Origin: VXMF01 sp965206775
GTDB taxonomy: Bacteria > Acidobacteriota > Terriglobia > Bryobacterales > UBA6623
Length of the DNA: 64,000 nucleotides
NCBI GenBank assembly: GCA_965206775.1
Contig: CBDBKU010000003.1
Span: forward strand, 2,914,001-2,978,000
Direction: 5' to 3'
Part shown: positions 8,572-18,500 of the stretch, one piece after another
Position numbering within the stretch: the stretch's first letter is position 1
Layout: each line of letters starts with the position of its first letter
Translations under genes and position numbers: made by a program
The notes under the pieces: model-generated
Database searches by the model: none
What the model was told of the DNA's origin: nothing
What the model saw: only the letters and a program-made list of their open reading frames with translations

Positions 8572-9153
8572 ATGCTTGAACTCGTCTGCGCTACATCGAA
8601 CAAGCACAAGCTCTTAGAGTTTCAACAAGCGTCCGGCGGAGACGTGATCGTGCGTGGTTGCGACTCGCTGGATTGCCCGGAAACCGGAAACACCTTCGAA
8701 GCGAATGCCCTGCAGAAAGCCACTTGCTACAACGCCGCGTTTGGTGCCGAGTGGCTGTTCGCCGACGACTCCGGCTTGGAGGTCGACGCATTGGGCGGAG
8801 CACCGGGCATTCTCTCGGCCCGGTACGCCGGAGGCGATGGAGACGACGTCGGGAACAATCGCCTGCTCCTGAAGAACCTGTCCGGTGTGCCGCGGCGGGA
8901 GCGGACGGCGCGGTTCGTCTGCGTCATCGCTCTGCTGCATCATGGGAGACTCGCCGCCACATTTCGCGGCGAGGTGGAAGGGCTGATCCTGCATCGCACC
9001 TCCGGGCGGCGAGGTTTCGGCTACGACCCCCTGTTCCACTTCCCTCCTCTCCGCAAGAGCTTCGCTCGATTGCCGGCTGAGGTGAAATGGGCGCACAGCC
9101 ATCGCGGCAGGGCCTACAAGGCGATGCTCCAATGGATCCTCGAGCGGACATGA
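8572..9153 (+). CDS. rdgB: dITP/XTP pyrophosphatase (RdgB/HAM1)
   Basis: 193 aa. Hydrolyses non-canonical purine triphosphates (dITP, XTP) to the monophosphate, keeping them out of DNA. Motifs: ATSNKHKLLEF at the N-terminus, DDSGLEVDALGGAPG about residue 64, SARYAGG, GRRGFGYDPLF and the terminal SHRGRA. Start at the ATG four bases after rph; the stop overlaps the next start (ATGA), so the three genes are coupled. Confidence 0.96.
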   Translation: MLELVCATSNKHKLLEFQQASGGDVIVRGCDSLDCPETGNTFEANALQKATCYNAAFGAEWLFADDSGLEVDALGGAPGILSARYAGGDGDDVGNNRLLLKNLSGVPRRERTARFVCVIALLHHGRLAATFRGEVEGLILHRTSGRRGFGYDPLFHFPPLRKSFARLPAEVKWAHSHRGRAYKAMLQWILERT

Positions 9154-10127
9154 GCGACGATTCACTGGTTCTTGCCTTCGAGACGGGAGGGACGAAGCTG
9201 GTAGCCGGAGTTGCCGGCGCGGACCGGCGCATCGTTCGAACTGTAGCGGTGAGGCGACGCGAGGGAGACCGGGCTCCGCTAAGCTTCCGCCGCATCGTCA
9301 CCGCCGCCGAAGGCATCCTTGCCAGACGGGAATTCGCGGACAGGCGGTTGCGGTCGATCGGCTTCGGGTTCGGCGGCACTGTTCGCAGATCGACGAACAG
9401 CCCCCACTTATGCCTGCACGAGGACGGATGGGAAGAAGTTGACGTCGTTGCCGAGCTGGAGCAGCGTTTCCACGCGCCGGTCTTCGTCGAGAACGATTGC
9501 AAGCTGGCGGCGCTTGCGGAAGCCCATTTCGGTGCAGGGAGGGGCGCAAAGTCCCTGCTCTACGTCACCCTTGGAACGGGAGTAGGCGGGGGCTACGTGA
9601 AGGACGGCCGAATCCTCGCATGCGGAGACCTGGGCGAAGCCGAGATCGGCCACGTTGTCGTCGACCCAGACGGGCCGGAGTGTTGCTGCGGGAACAAAGG
9701 CTGCGTCGAGGCGCATTGTTCCGGTCCAGGCCTTGCGAATCTGTGTAGCTTGCTCGCCGAGCGACATCCCGATCAGTGGCGGTCGTCGTGTCTGTGCGAG
9801 AACGGATCACCGAACCCAACCAAGAGCGAGGCGATTGTCAGATCGTGGGTAGCGGGAGATTCCTTCGCTACTCGCGTCGTCGAACACTCGGCCAAGAAGC
9901 TTGCAGTGGCGCTGGCCGCTGCGGTCAATCTCCTGGTGCCAGAGCGCATTGTCCTGGGCGGCGGTCTAGGCACATCGAGCCCACGCCTTCTCGATCTCGT
10001 GCGGAAGAACATCGAACCCTTGGTCGTACCGTACTTTCGAGGAAGCTATTCAGTCGTGACCTCGCAACTGAGGGAGAGCGTCGTCACGCAGGGAGCGACG
10101 ATCCTCGCAGCACAGCGGGCTCCCTAG
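9150..10127 (+). CDS. ROK-family sugar kinase (glucokinase-like)
   Basis: 325 aa. Cytosolic ATP-dependent sugar kinase. ETGGTKLVAGV is the phosphate-binding loop, VENDCKLAALAEAHFGAG carries the catalytic Asp, LGTGVGGG is the second nucleotide loop, and GHVVVDPDGPECCCGNKGC is the ROK zinc motif (H-x(n)-C-x-C-G-x2-G-C). No DNA-binding domain is present, so it is a kinase rather than a NagC-type repressor. Substrate is unknown; glucose or an N-acetyl-hexosamine is likely. It overlaps rdgB by four bases. Confidence 0.88.
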   Translation: MSDDSLVLAFETGGTKLVAGVAGADRRIVRTVAVRRREGDRAPLSFRRIVTAAEGILARREFADRRLRSIGFGFGGTVRRSTNSPHLCLHEDGWEEVDVVAELEQRFHAPVFVENDCKLAALAEAHFGAGRGAKSLLYVTLGTGVGGGYVKDGRILACGDLGEAEIGHVVVDPDGPECCCGNKGCVEAHCSGPGLANLCSLLAERHPDQWRSSCLCENGSPNPTKSEAIVRSWVAGDSFATRVVEHSAKKLAVALAAAVNLLVPERIVLGGGLGTSSPRLLDLVRKNIEPLVVPYFRGSYSVVTSQLRESVVTQGATILAAQRAP

Positions 10128-10304
10128 TCGCGGTCCGGTGCTACCGAGCCAACACCGCCGAATGAGGTCATGTCAATCGTCCAGCACGGACGAGCCTTGC
10201 AGGTTTCGAGCGCGTCGTGGATGTTCGCGATCGTCCCGGTGCGATTCCGATGCGGACGACCGTCCTCGGCCCTCCGGCGAGCAGCGCCTCTCCAAGTCGC
10301 TACT

Positions 10305-11597
10305 TCACCAAGCCCGCAACGCGGCCCCGAACATTAGGGCAAGGTCCTGCTCGGTGAAAGGGCGAGGCGATAGCTTGGTGACGCGGTGCTGGGGCAATGT
10401 GCCCTTCACGAGCTCTGGGATATCGGCTTCCGTGTACCCTAGCGCACCAAGTCCATTGGGCACATCAAGTCTTCGCATGAATCCGGTAATCGCATCGGCG
10501 AGCGTCACGCCGGCCTCCTCTGCAGGGATGCCTTCCACGTCTGTTCCCAAGGCCGCCGCGGCTGCAAGGTGGCGCTCGGGATTCGCCCGAGCAGTGAATC
10601 GAAAGACCGCGGGGGCATTCAGAATCACCGAGACACCGTGCGGCACCATCGAGTGGCTGGTCGGATATCCCGGCATGCGGTACTCCTTGACCATGCCTGA
10701 CACCGGATACGACATGCCGTGAGGCAAATGAACGCCGGCATTGCCGAAGCCGATTCCAGCGTACGATGCCGCGAGCAGCATCATGCCGCGGGCCTCGTCG
10801 TCCGCGGGGTTCTCGACCGCTCGCGGCAAGTAGGTACGGACCATCCGCAGGGCTTCGAGCGCCCACAGGTCGCTGATCGGATTGGCCCCCTGATAGGCGG
10901 GCCGAAACTTAGGCCTCGCAGGAGCAGGCCGCTTGCGGAAATCCATCGCGGTGTACGATTCGATCGCGTGCGAAAGCACGTCGAGGCCCGTCGAGGCTGC
11001 CACCGCGGACGGCAGCGTGCGCGTGTTGTCGGGATCCAGCAGCCCGAGTGTGGGCTTCAAGCCGCGATCCGCGATGCCCGTCTTCGCATGCATGTCGACG
11101 AAGTCGAAGATCGCAACCCCTGTCGTCTCGCTGCCGGTGCCCGCCGTAGTGGGTATCGCGAACAACGGTTTCAGCGGCCCTGGCACGGGCACGCCCTTGC
11201 CGATTGGCGGGTTCACGTAATGGAGAAAGTCTGCAGGGTAGGTGGAATAAAGATTGGCAGCCTTGGCCGTGTCGATTGTGGAGCCTCCGCCTACGGCGAC
11301 GAAGGCATCCGGCTCGACTTGATTCGCTGTCCGTATGGCGTCTTGAAACGATCGATCTGTTGGTTCGACTTTGACGTTTGGATACACCGTAGCCCGGACC
11401 CCGGCATCGTCCAGAGATGCCCGTGCCGTCATGACAGGATGCGAATCGACAAGGAACGGATCTGTTAGCAGCAAGACATGCCCGATGCCTCGATCCGCGA
11501 GGTCAGCACCTAGTTCGCTGGTGACCCCGGTGCCGAATCGGATGTTGGATGTCGCCAGTTCGACGGCTCTCTCGCTTGACCCATTGGCGCCTGTCAT
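10305..11597 (-). CDS. Iron-containing alcohol dehydrogenase, hydroxyacid-oxoacid transhydrogenase type
   Basis: 430 aa. Group III Fe-dependent dehydrogenase. AVGGGSTIDTAKAANL is the NAD loop; metal ligands lie in GLDVLSHAIESYTA and the conserved histidines of VHLPHGMSYPV and HSMVPHGVSV. The N-terminus (ATSNIRFGTGVTSELG) and overall length resemble ADHFE1-type transhydrogenases, which couple 4-hydroxybutyrate oxidation to 2-oxoglutarate reduction; substrate assignment is inference. It follows the glutaredoxin gene on the same strand with six bases between them. Confidence 0.85.
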   Translation of the reverse strand: MTGANGSSERAVELATSNIRFGTGVTSELGADLADRGIGHVLLLTDPFLVDSHPVMTARASLDDAGVRATVYPNVKVEPTDRSFQDAIRTANQVEPDAFVAVGGGSTIDTAKAANLYSTYPADFLHYVNPPIGKGVPVPGPLKPLFAIPTTAGTGSETTGVAIFDFVDMHAKTGIADRGLKPTLGLLDPDNTRTLPSAVAASTGLDVLSHAIESYTAMDFRKRPAPARPKFRPAYQGANPISDLWALEALRMVRTYLPRAVENPADDEARGMMLLAASYAGIGFGNAGVHLPHGMSYPVSGMVKEYRMPGYPTSHSMVPHGVSVILNAPAVFRFTARANPERHLAAAAALGTDVEGIPAEEAGVTLADAITGFMRRLDVPNGLGALGYTEADIPELVKGTLPQHRVTKLSPRPFTEQDLALMFGAALRAW

Positions 11598-11603
11598 AGC
11601 TGT

Positions 11604-11846
11604 TCAATTCCCGAGCGCGAGCCCGACGCATGCTGGGTCGAACCGGTGTCGGAATAGCTCGCGTCCGTCGGCCACGGCCACCGGGACGTGATCGCCGTAC
11701 CGCTCCCGGAGGCCCGGATCGGAGTCGACATCAACTTCCACGACGTCAACGCCGGGCACGGCAGCTATGAACTCCCTCATGGCGTCGTCACAGAGCCGAC
11801 AGCCGGGTCTCGAGTACAGAATGACTCGCGACATGCTCCGTTCCAT
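11604..11846 (-). CDS. Glutaredoxin-like protein (DUF836 family)
   Basis: 80 aa. Thioredoxin fold with an N-terminal redox pair: VILYSRPGCRLCDDAM contains C-x2-C, followed by the strand VVEVDVDSDPGLRERYG and the cis-Pro loop HVPVAV. The small size and the DxD segment are typical of the DUF836 glutaredoxin group. First gene of a two-gene operon with the alcohol dehydrogenase. Start could be the ATG at 11846 or the one at 11834. Confidence 0.8.
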   Translation of the reverse strand: MERSMSRVILYSRPGCRLCDDAMREFIAAVPGVDVVEVDVDSDPGLRERYGDHVPVAVADGRELFRHRFDPACVGLALGN

Positions 11847-12240
11847 TATGGCAGCGGAGCGAGTCTGCCGATCCGGGTGGTCCGAGCCCGCGACGGAGTG
11901 CTGCTCATGCGCTGGCTGGCGAATGCAATTGACCTCGTCAAGGCCCTGGCCGGAGTGGGAGGATTGTTGACAGGGGCCTCACTCCCGAGCGAGTAGCCGG
12001 TACTGAATACCGCTTGCTCGGCGGCCTGAGATTGTCCGATCCGGCGAATTTCCACCGGCATCCAATGCAGCCGCGGGTTCAAGAGCGATCGTTATGCCTG
12101 GGACCGGCAAGGGATTCGACGATTGAGAGAGGATGAAACAGAGGTGGATCTTAGTTCGTCAGATCCGTCTTGTGCAGGGCTGCGATGGAGGGACCGCGAA
12201 TTATCATGGCGCTCGGCAATCGCGAGCAGGAGACACATTG
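11847..12240. other. Intergenic region, divergent promoters expected
   Basis: About 390 bases between the glutaredoxin gene and the sulfatase. An open frame continues upstream of the sulfatase start, but its residues look non-coding. AGGAG eight bases before the ATG at 12241 supports that start. Confidence 0.4.
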
Positions 12241-13695
12241 ATGATCGTGCGAGCCATTTCCGTTCTTCTGACGGCCTTGGCTGCTTCCGCAGCTGGCCAG
12301 CCAAACTTCGTCTTCATCCAAGGCGAAGGGCAAGGATGGAACAGCACCTCGGTTCGCATGAACCCTGAAGTTCCGGAGTCACGAAGCCACTACTTCCAAA
12401 CGCCGAATCTCGAGCGTCTAGCCGGGGGCGGAATGCGCTTCGCAAACTACTACGCGCCGTCGCCACGATGTACGCCATCGCGGGCCGCCTACTTCACCGG
12501 CAAGAGCCCGGCAAAGCTGGGGATGACATTCGTGAGCCTGCGCTCGGGTCCGAACGTCAAACTCGTCGAACCACAGCCCACGCTCGAGATGCCGCTTGAG
12601 GAGACGACTATCGCGGAGATCTTGCGAGATTCAGGCTACGCGACAGCGCACTTCGGAAAGTGGCATGTCGGGCGGGCAAGCCCGGCGGAGCACGGTTTCG
12701 AAGAGACTGACGGCGCCAACTCAAACGGCGGTCCGGAGAACGTGGGAAGCCCCAATCCCAAGCAGGCCTACGGGATCAGTGAGCGGGGCTTGCGGTTCAT
12801 CCATTCCAGAGCAAGGGCCGGCAAGCCGTTCTACATCCAAATTTCGCACTACCCCGGGCGCAGTGCGACGGACGCGCGGGACAGCACGAACAAGCTCGTC
12901 TCTGGCTGGCCTGCAAGCCGCGGACGGAGCGAGCGGGACACTGGGGCGGCGTCCGTGATCTATGACATGGATATCACGGTAGGGATGGTTCTCGACAAGC
13001 TCGACGAGCTAGGGATCTCTGAGGATACATACGTCTTCTACACGACCGATCACGGCACCCCGGGCTCGCGCAGCAATCAGCCTCTGGCCCTGGGCAAGGG
13101 GACGGTCAGGGAAGGAGGCTTGCGCGTCCCGCTGTTCTTCCGCGGCCCCGGAATCGAACCTGGCTCGGTGTCGCATGTCCGGGCGACTGGGATGGACTTG
13201 GTTCCGACGGTGGCAGATCTTGCCGGCGTGGCCGACAAGCTGCCTCAAGACGTTGAAGGCGGCAGCCTGGCGGCTGTCCTGACCAACAACGGCCACGGCA
13301 CGGTGAGCAGACCGCGAGAGGAGATTGTCTTCCATTTCCCGCACTACGACTCTGACCCGCTAGGGCCGGCCTCGGCCATGCTTGCGGGCGACTACAAACT
13401 GATTCGCTTCTACGAGCAGCCCGGTAAGCTGAGGCTGTTCAACATTCTCGACGACCCGTACGAATGCAACGATCTATCCGACACCATGCCCGAGCAGGTC
13501 GTCGCGCTCGAGGGAATGCTGGACGCTTACCTCGACAGCATCGCAGCAGGACTGCCGCGCATCAACGCAAACTTCGATCCGAACCAGAAAGTCTCGCGCT
13601 CCGAACGAGGCGGGCGACAACGGCGCAATGATCGCGAGCGAGGTGGCCAAGGCCGGGGACGGAATCGCGAGCGGAGAGGCCAGGGGACCCGATGA
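12241..13695 (+). CDS. Secreted sulfatase with altered N-terminal metal site
   Basis: 484 aa. Starts with a signal peptide (MIVRAISVLLTALAASAAG). The formylglycine motif C-T-P-S-R is at residues 77-81, then HFGKWHVG and the second metal motif YTTDHGTPGSRS; these place it in the S1 sulfatase family. The usual N-terminal D-D metal pair (FILxDDxGW) is replaced here by FIQGEGQGW, a variant I associate with GQGW-type sulfatase-like proteins. Without both Asp ligands, catalysis by the standard route is doubtful. The last 40 residues are extremely rich in Arg, Gly and Gln. Translationally coupled to the YHYH gene (4-base overlap). Confidence 0.85.
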   Translation: MIVRAISVLLTALAASAAGQPNFVFIQGEGQGWNSTSVRMNPEVPESRSHYFQTPNLERLAGGGMRFANYYAPSPRCTPSRAAYFTGKSPAKLGMTFVSLRSGPNVKLVEPQPTLEMPLEETTIAEILRDSGYATAHFGKWHVGRASPAEHGFEETDGANSNGGPENVGSPNPKQAYGISERGLRFIHSRARAGKPFYIQISHYPGRSATDARDSTNKLVSGWPASRGRSERDTGAASVIYDMDITVGMVLDKLDELGISEDTYVFYTTDHGTPGSRSNQPLALGKGTVREGGLRVPLFFRGPGIEPGSVSHVRATGMDLVPTVADLAGVADKLPQDVEGGSLAAVLTNNGHGTVSRPREEIVFHFPHYDSDPLGPASAMLAGDYKLIRFYEQPGKLRLFNILDDPYECNDLSDTMPEQVVALEGMLDAYLDSIAAGLPRINANFDPNQKVSRSERGGRQRRNDRERGGQGRGRNRERRGQGTR

Positions 13696-15050
13696 ACCGT
13701 CTCTATTTGCTTTTGGGTTTCGTGCTGGGGCTGATGATCGCTGCCGGTTCGGCCGTGCCTACAAAGTCGGTCACATTCGATCCCGAGACAATCGCGGGAT
13801 CATTCCGTGCTTTCCCTGACTACGTAAGCATCCGTTGGGACAGGGACTACTTCTACGTGGAATCGGACTCGATGCCGAACCACCGCACGATGGTCGGCAT
13901 CCGCGCATGGAATCAGCAAGTGCCGATTCCCCAGCCATATTCCGGCGACAACGCTTTCCGGCTGCCGCTCCAGGCTCGCCTATCGGATTCCCCGGTCTCG
14001 GGAAGAGAGACCCTTTTTCGCGGTGCCATCGCGGTCGCTGCGAACGGTATCCCGATTTTCAACCCCATCAAGCAGGATGGCCGAACCGACACGTATCTGG
14101 CCGGGGAACTTGACGAATTCGGGGGCCACGCCGGCAGGGCCGACGACTACCACTATCACCTTGCCCCGGTGCACTTGGCCGAGCGCATCGGCCAAGGATT
14201 GCCGGTGGCTTGGGCCTTGGATGGATTTCCGATCTACGGCTACCGCGAGCCGGATGACTCGAAGGCCGAGAATCTTGACTGGCTGAACGGCCACGCAGGG
14301 CCAGACGGTATGTATCACTATCACGCGACTGAAGAGTACCCCTACTTGAACGGTGGATTCCGAGGTTCCGTTGAATTGCGAAACGGCGAGGTGTCGATGC
14401 AGCCGCGCGCGCGAGGGGTGCGACCGTACACGAGGCCGCTTCGCGGCGCGACGATCACCGGGTTCGAAGCTCATGACGAGAGGAACTATCTCCTGCAATA
14501 CGAGCTTTCGGGCGAGACGCATTCGGTGCAGTACTCGCTCCAATCTGACGGCGGGGCGGAGTTCGTCTTTACCGACGGCGAAGGCTCGGTAATCAGGGAA
14601 GTGTACGGGCCCCGGCAGCGCAGGGGAGGGGCGCCAAGCAATCGGAGGCCGAGTCGCGGCCAAGGACCCCGAGGAGGACAGCGTCCTGCTGACGGCCGTC
14701 GCGGACCGGATCCGAATGACCCGAACCGGCGCCTCTGGCTCGTTGTCCACTTCGCAGAACTAGATGCGAACGGCGACGGAACCCTTTCGCATGCTGAGCT
14801 CGCTGCTGATGTGGGGTCAACATTCGCGAGCTACGACCGAGACGGCAATGGCGAATCGAACCGGGACGAATACGAGAACGGGCGGCCTCGCACTGCGTTT
14901 GCAGGACTTGTCCGCGAGCATGCCGCAGAGATCGATCGCAACAGTGATGAAACCCTGTCCAAGGATGAGGCCTTTGAAGTCGCAGAGCGGATGTTCCAGC
15001 GAGCGGATCGCAACGCGGACAGGAAGGTTGACGCAGATGAATCTCGTTAG
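13692..15050 (+). CDS. Secreted YHYH-domain protein with C-terminal EF-hands
   Basis: 452 aa. Signal peptide or anchor in the first 22 residues (LYLLLGFVLGLMIAAG). Two YHYH motifs at 153-156 and 208-211 define the domain (about residues 85-225), which is found in secreted proteins of unknown biochemical role. An Arg/Gly/Pro/Gln-rich linker (about 310-345) leads to EF-hand loops with DxDxDG spacing: DANGDGTLSHAE, DRDGNGESNRDE, DRNSDETLSKDE and DRNADRKVDADE. Calcium binding is therefore likely. The four-base overlap with the sulfatase and the similar Arg/Gly-rich tail of that protein suggest the two act together outside the cell. Confidence 0.85.
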   Translation: MNRLYLLLGFVLGLMIAAGSAVPTKSVTFDPETIAGSFRAFPDYVSIRWDRDYFYVESDSMPNHRTMVGIRAWNQQVPIPQPYSGDNAFRLPLQARLSDSPVSGRETLFRGAIAVAANGIPIFNPIKQDGRTDTYLAGELDEFGGHAGRADDYHYHLAPVHLAERIGQGLPVAWALDGFPIYGYREPDDSKAENLDWLNGHAGPDGMYHYHATEEYPYLNGGFRGSVELRNGEVSMQPRARGVRPYTRPLRGATITGFEAHDERNYLLQYELSGETHSVQYSLQSDGGAEFVFTDGEGSVIREVYGPRQRRGGAPSNRRPSRGQGPRGGQRPADGRRGPDPNDPNRRLWLVVHFAELDANGDGTLSHAELAADVGSTFASYDRDGNGESNRDEYENGRPRTAFAGLVREHAAEIDRNSDETLSKDEAFEVAERMFQRADRNADRKVDADESR

Positions 15051-15562
15051 CCGGATCACCACCCTAGCCCGTCAGAAAGATCCGAGTGTTCGATCGGCGC
15101 GGGAACTCCGAATCGTCAAGTCAGTCCAGACCGCTTTCCACGTGCGGCAACCCGTCGCGATCGCGCCAGTCGAGCGGGAGTCCTCTCCACTCGTCGCTTC
15201 AGCGTGGAATTCCGCTTTGCGCTTCGGGTGCGCCACGCCCGCCCATCTTTCGGCGAGTTGCTGCCGCGCTTCGCCAACTCTCCTCCCATCCCCCACCAGC
15301 GAGCGGCTGGCTAGGGTTTCGGTTCGCCCGGAACCGCTCCGGGAGCGAAGGCAGGTGACTTTCGCCCGGCCCGTTGTCGACCATTTCCAAAATGCTGCTC
15401 GTTCTCTGACCGCTCGGTGCGCACCGAGCCCCTGCCGGCGAGGGCGCAGCTCTTTCGATGAGGCTCCAGATAAGAGCTACGCGAAGCACATGCGGACGAT
15501 GTACGATGTTCGCTGGAAGCCCGATCGGTGAACTTTCGGGTCCCAGTCACGAGCGAGTCGCG
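15051..15562. other. Intergenic region with an 18-bp palindrome
   Basis: About 510 bases with no convincing gene. Open frames on the minus strand have no recognisable domain. A perfect palindrome, GCTCGGTGC followed by its complement GCACCGAGC, lies at 15412-15429, about 130 bases before the next start, and could be a regulator site. The sequence may hold the promoter of the second PSCyt1 operon. Confidence 0.35.
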
Positions 15563-18500
15563 ATGAAAAGCCTGTCAAATGCCACTGTTCTCGCCATTGT
15601 CGGTTGCGCTATCGCGCTCCACGCGGAAGAGATCCGCTTCAATCGCGACATCCGCCCCATCTTTTCCGACAATTGCTTCGCCTGCCACGGGCCGGATCAG
15701 AATGCGCGCCAAGCGGATCTGAGACTGGACCGGCGCGAAGTGGCGCTGGGGCGCGGGGTCATTGCACCGGGTGATCCAAGCGCGAGCAAGCTCGTAGCCA
15801 GAATCCGAAACGAGAACGAAGTGCTGCGCATGCCGCCGGCCTACTCCGGAAAGAGCCTGACGGAGGAGCAGAAGGCTCTGCTGGTGGAGTGGATCGAGCA
15901 AGGAGCGGAGTACGAGCAGCACTGGGCCTACATTCCTCCAGAACGACCTTCTGTTCCGGACGTCGCGGCGGGCGTAGACTTCCTGGTCGGAAAGCTATTG
16001 AAGGCGGAGGGATTGGAGCCTGTCGGCGAGACCGACAGGACAACGCTGGCGCGACGCCTGAGTTTCGACCTGACGGGACTGCCGCCGCATCCCGAAGCCG
16101 TGAGTGCGTTCGAGACCGACGACGCCCCGGATGCCGTCGAACGGTTCGTGGACCAGCTCCTCTCCTCGAATCACTTCGGAGAGCGCATGGCGGTGCACTG
16201 GCTCGATCTAGTTCGCTATGCCGACACTGTCGGCTTCCACGGCGACGTCGCGGTCAATGTCTACCCGTACCGCGACTACGTGATCAGTTCGTTCAACGAG
16301 AACAAGCCCTTCGACGAGTTCACGCGGGAACAGCTTGGCGGCGACCTGATACCGGATGCCGCACTGGAGCATAGGGTCGCAAGCGCCTACAACCGCCTCG
16401 GGCGCATGACGAACGAGGGCGGATCCCAGGCAAAGGAATACCTCGCGAAGTACGCATCGGATCGCGCGCGGACCGTCTCGACCGTTTGGCTGGGCTCGAC
16501 GATGGGGTGCGCTGAATGCCATGACCACAAGTTCGATCCGTTCGCGGCCAAGGATTTCTACGCAATGCAGGCATTCTTCGCGGACATCGAAGAAGAGGGC
16601 GTCTTCAGCGGATACGGTAGCTGGGGATCGAAGATTCTCGTGCCAAGCGCGGTCGCTCGCAAGGAAATCGCGGAGATCGACGCACGGATCGAGAGCCTGC
16701 GCGAACAGGGCGAGGAGAAGCTTCCTGCCAGCCCGGAGCATCTCGAAGGCTTCGCCGCCGAACTGCGGCAATCCCTCGTCCACTGGCGAGTCTTCACGCC
16801 ATCCGCCGTGCGCAACGACTGCGGAGACCCCGACATCAAGGACTGTGACAAATTCGAGATCGTCGCCGAGAACGGAGGATACGTCCGCCCGGACTTCGGG
16901 AATGAGCCGAAGCCGGGAAAGCTCGGCCAGGTAGTCGAGGGCGAGCTTGGGGATGGTCGAGTGACTGCCCTCATGATCGAGATGTTTCCTCCGCAAGATT
17001 GCGAAGACTTCTTCCTTGGGGAGATTGAGATCCGCTGGCTGCGGCCCGGGAAACCAGCCCGGCGAGTCTCGATTCAGGCGGTCGTCCCCGACTGGGACAG
17101 TCCAGATGCCCAGTTGCAGGGCCTCGTCGACGGCAACCATCACACGGGCTGGACCGGTAATCCGAACGATGAGGGAGTCAGAAGGGCGGTTTTCGTATTC
17201 GAGAAGGCCATCGACTCGCAAGACGGAGACAAGCTCCAGGTCACGACCATTTACGACGCGATCTTCGGCCTTCACGGCCTTTCCTACCGACAGCGCCTCT
17301 CTGTGACCGGCGCCGACACGTTCGAATTCCCCATTGACGGTCCTGCCGCCGGACTGCTGTCGGCGTCCGAGTGGAACCCGGAAGAGCGCGGGACCATGGA
17401 AAGGCTATTCCTCAAGCGGACCGGCGGCAATCCGCACTGGCGGGAGATTCGCGAACTCGAACGCAAGAAAAAGGAGATCCTTGACCATGCGGACGAGACC
17501 CTCGTCGCAAAGTCCGTGGAGCCGCGCACGATCCGCATCCTGCCGCGCGGCAACTGGATGGACGACTCGGGCACGGTCGTCGACCCGCAGGCTCCTGGCT
17601 TCCTAGGCCAGATCCCGACGAACGGCCGCAGGCTCAACCGGCTTGACCTGGCGAACTGGCTCGTTGACAGGAACAACCCTCTCACCGCACGGGTATTCGT
17701 CAACCGCCTCTGGAGGCTCTTCTTCGGATCGGGGATTTCCAAGGTGCTCGACGATGTCGGTTCCCAAGGCGAGCCGCCCACGAACCCGGAGCTGCTGGAC
17801 TGGCTGGCTGTGGAATTCATGGAGAGCGGCTGGGATGTGAAGCACATTGTGCGAACGATGACGCTGTCAGACACCTACCGGCGATCGAGCAAGCCTTCTC
17901 CGGAACTCCGCGCAGCGGACCCAGACAACCGGCTGTACGGCCGCCAGAATGCGGCCCGCCTCGACGCGGAATTCATCCGTGACAACGCGCTTGCGGTCAG
18001 CGGGCTGCTCAATGCCAGGATCGGCGGGCGCAGTGGCAAGCCGTACCAGCCGGCCGACCACTACAAGGAACTTAACTTCCCGAAGCGCGAGTACAGTCCC
18101 GACCTGGACGAGAACCAGTACCGACGCGGTCTTTACACTCACTGGCAGCGCACCTACTTGCATCCGTCCATGAAGGCTTTCGACGCGCCTTCGCGCGAGG
18201 AATGCGCCGCAGATCGCGCTCAATCGAATACGCCATTGCAATCGTTGGTCCTGTTGAACGACCCGTCTTACGTCGAGGCGGCCAGAGCGTTCGCCGTGCG
18301 AATCATGGAGTCGGGAGCCCCTGGCGACGGCGAGCGGATCGACTTCGCATACCGAAATGCCTTTTCGCGATCCCCATCCGAACCCGAGATCGAGGTACTC
18401 ATACCATTCCTGCAAGCCCAGCGAGCGCATTTCAGCAACAGGCCGAGCCAAGCAGCAGAGCTACTGGGAATTGGACTCCATTCGCCACCATCGACACTGG

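Noticed and set aside
15051..15562. Minus-strand genes between the YHYH and second PSCyt1 genes
   Set aside because: Overlapping short frames of biased composition with no motif; kept as intergenic.
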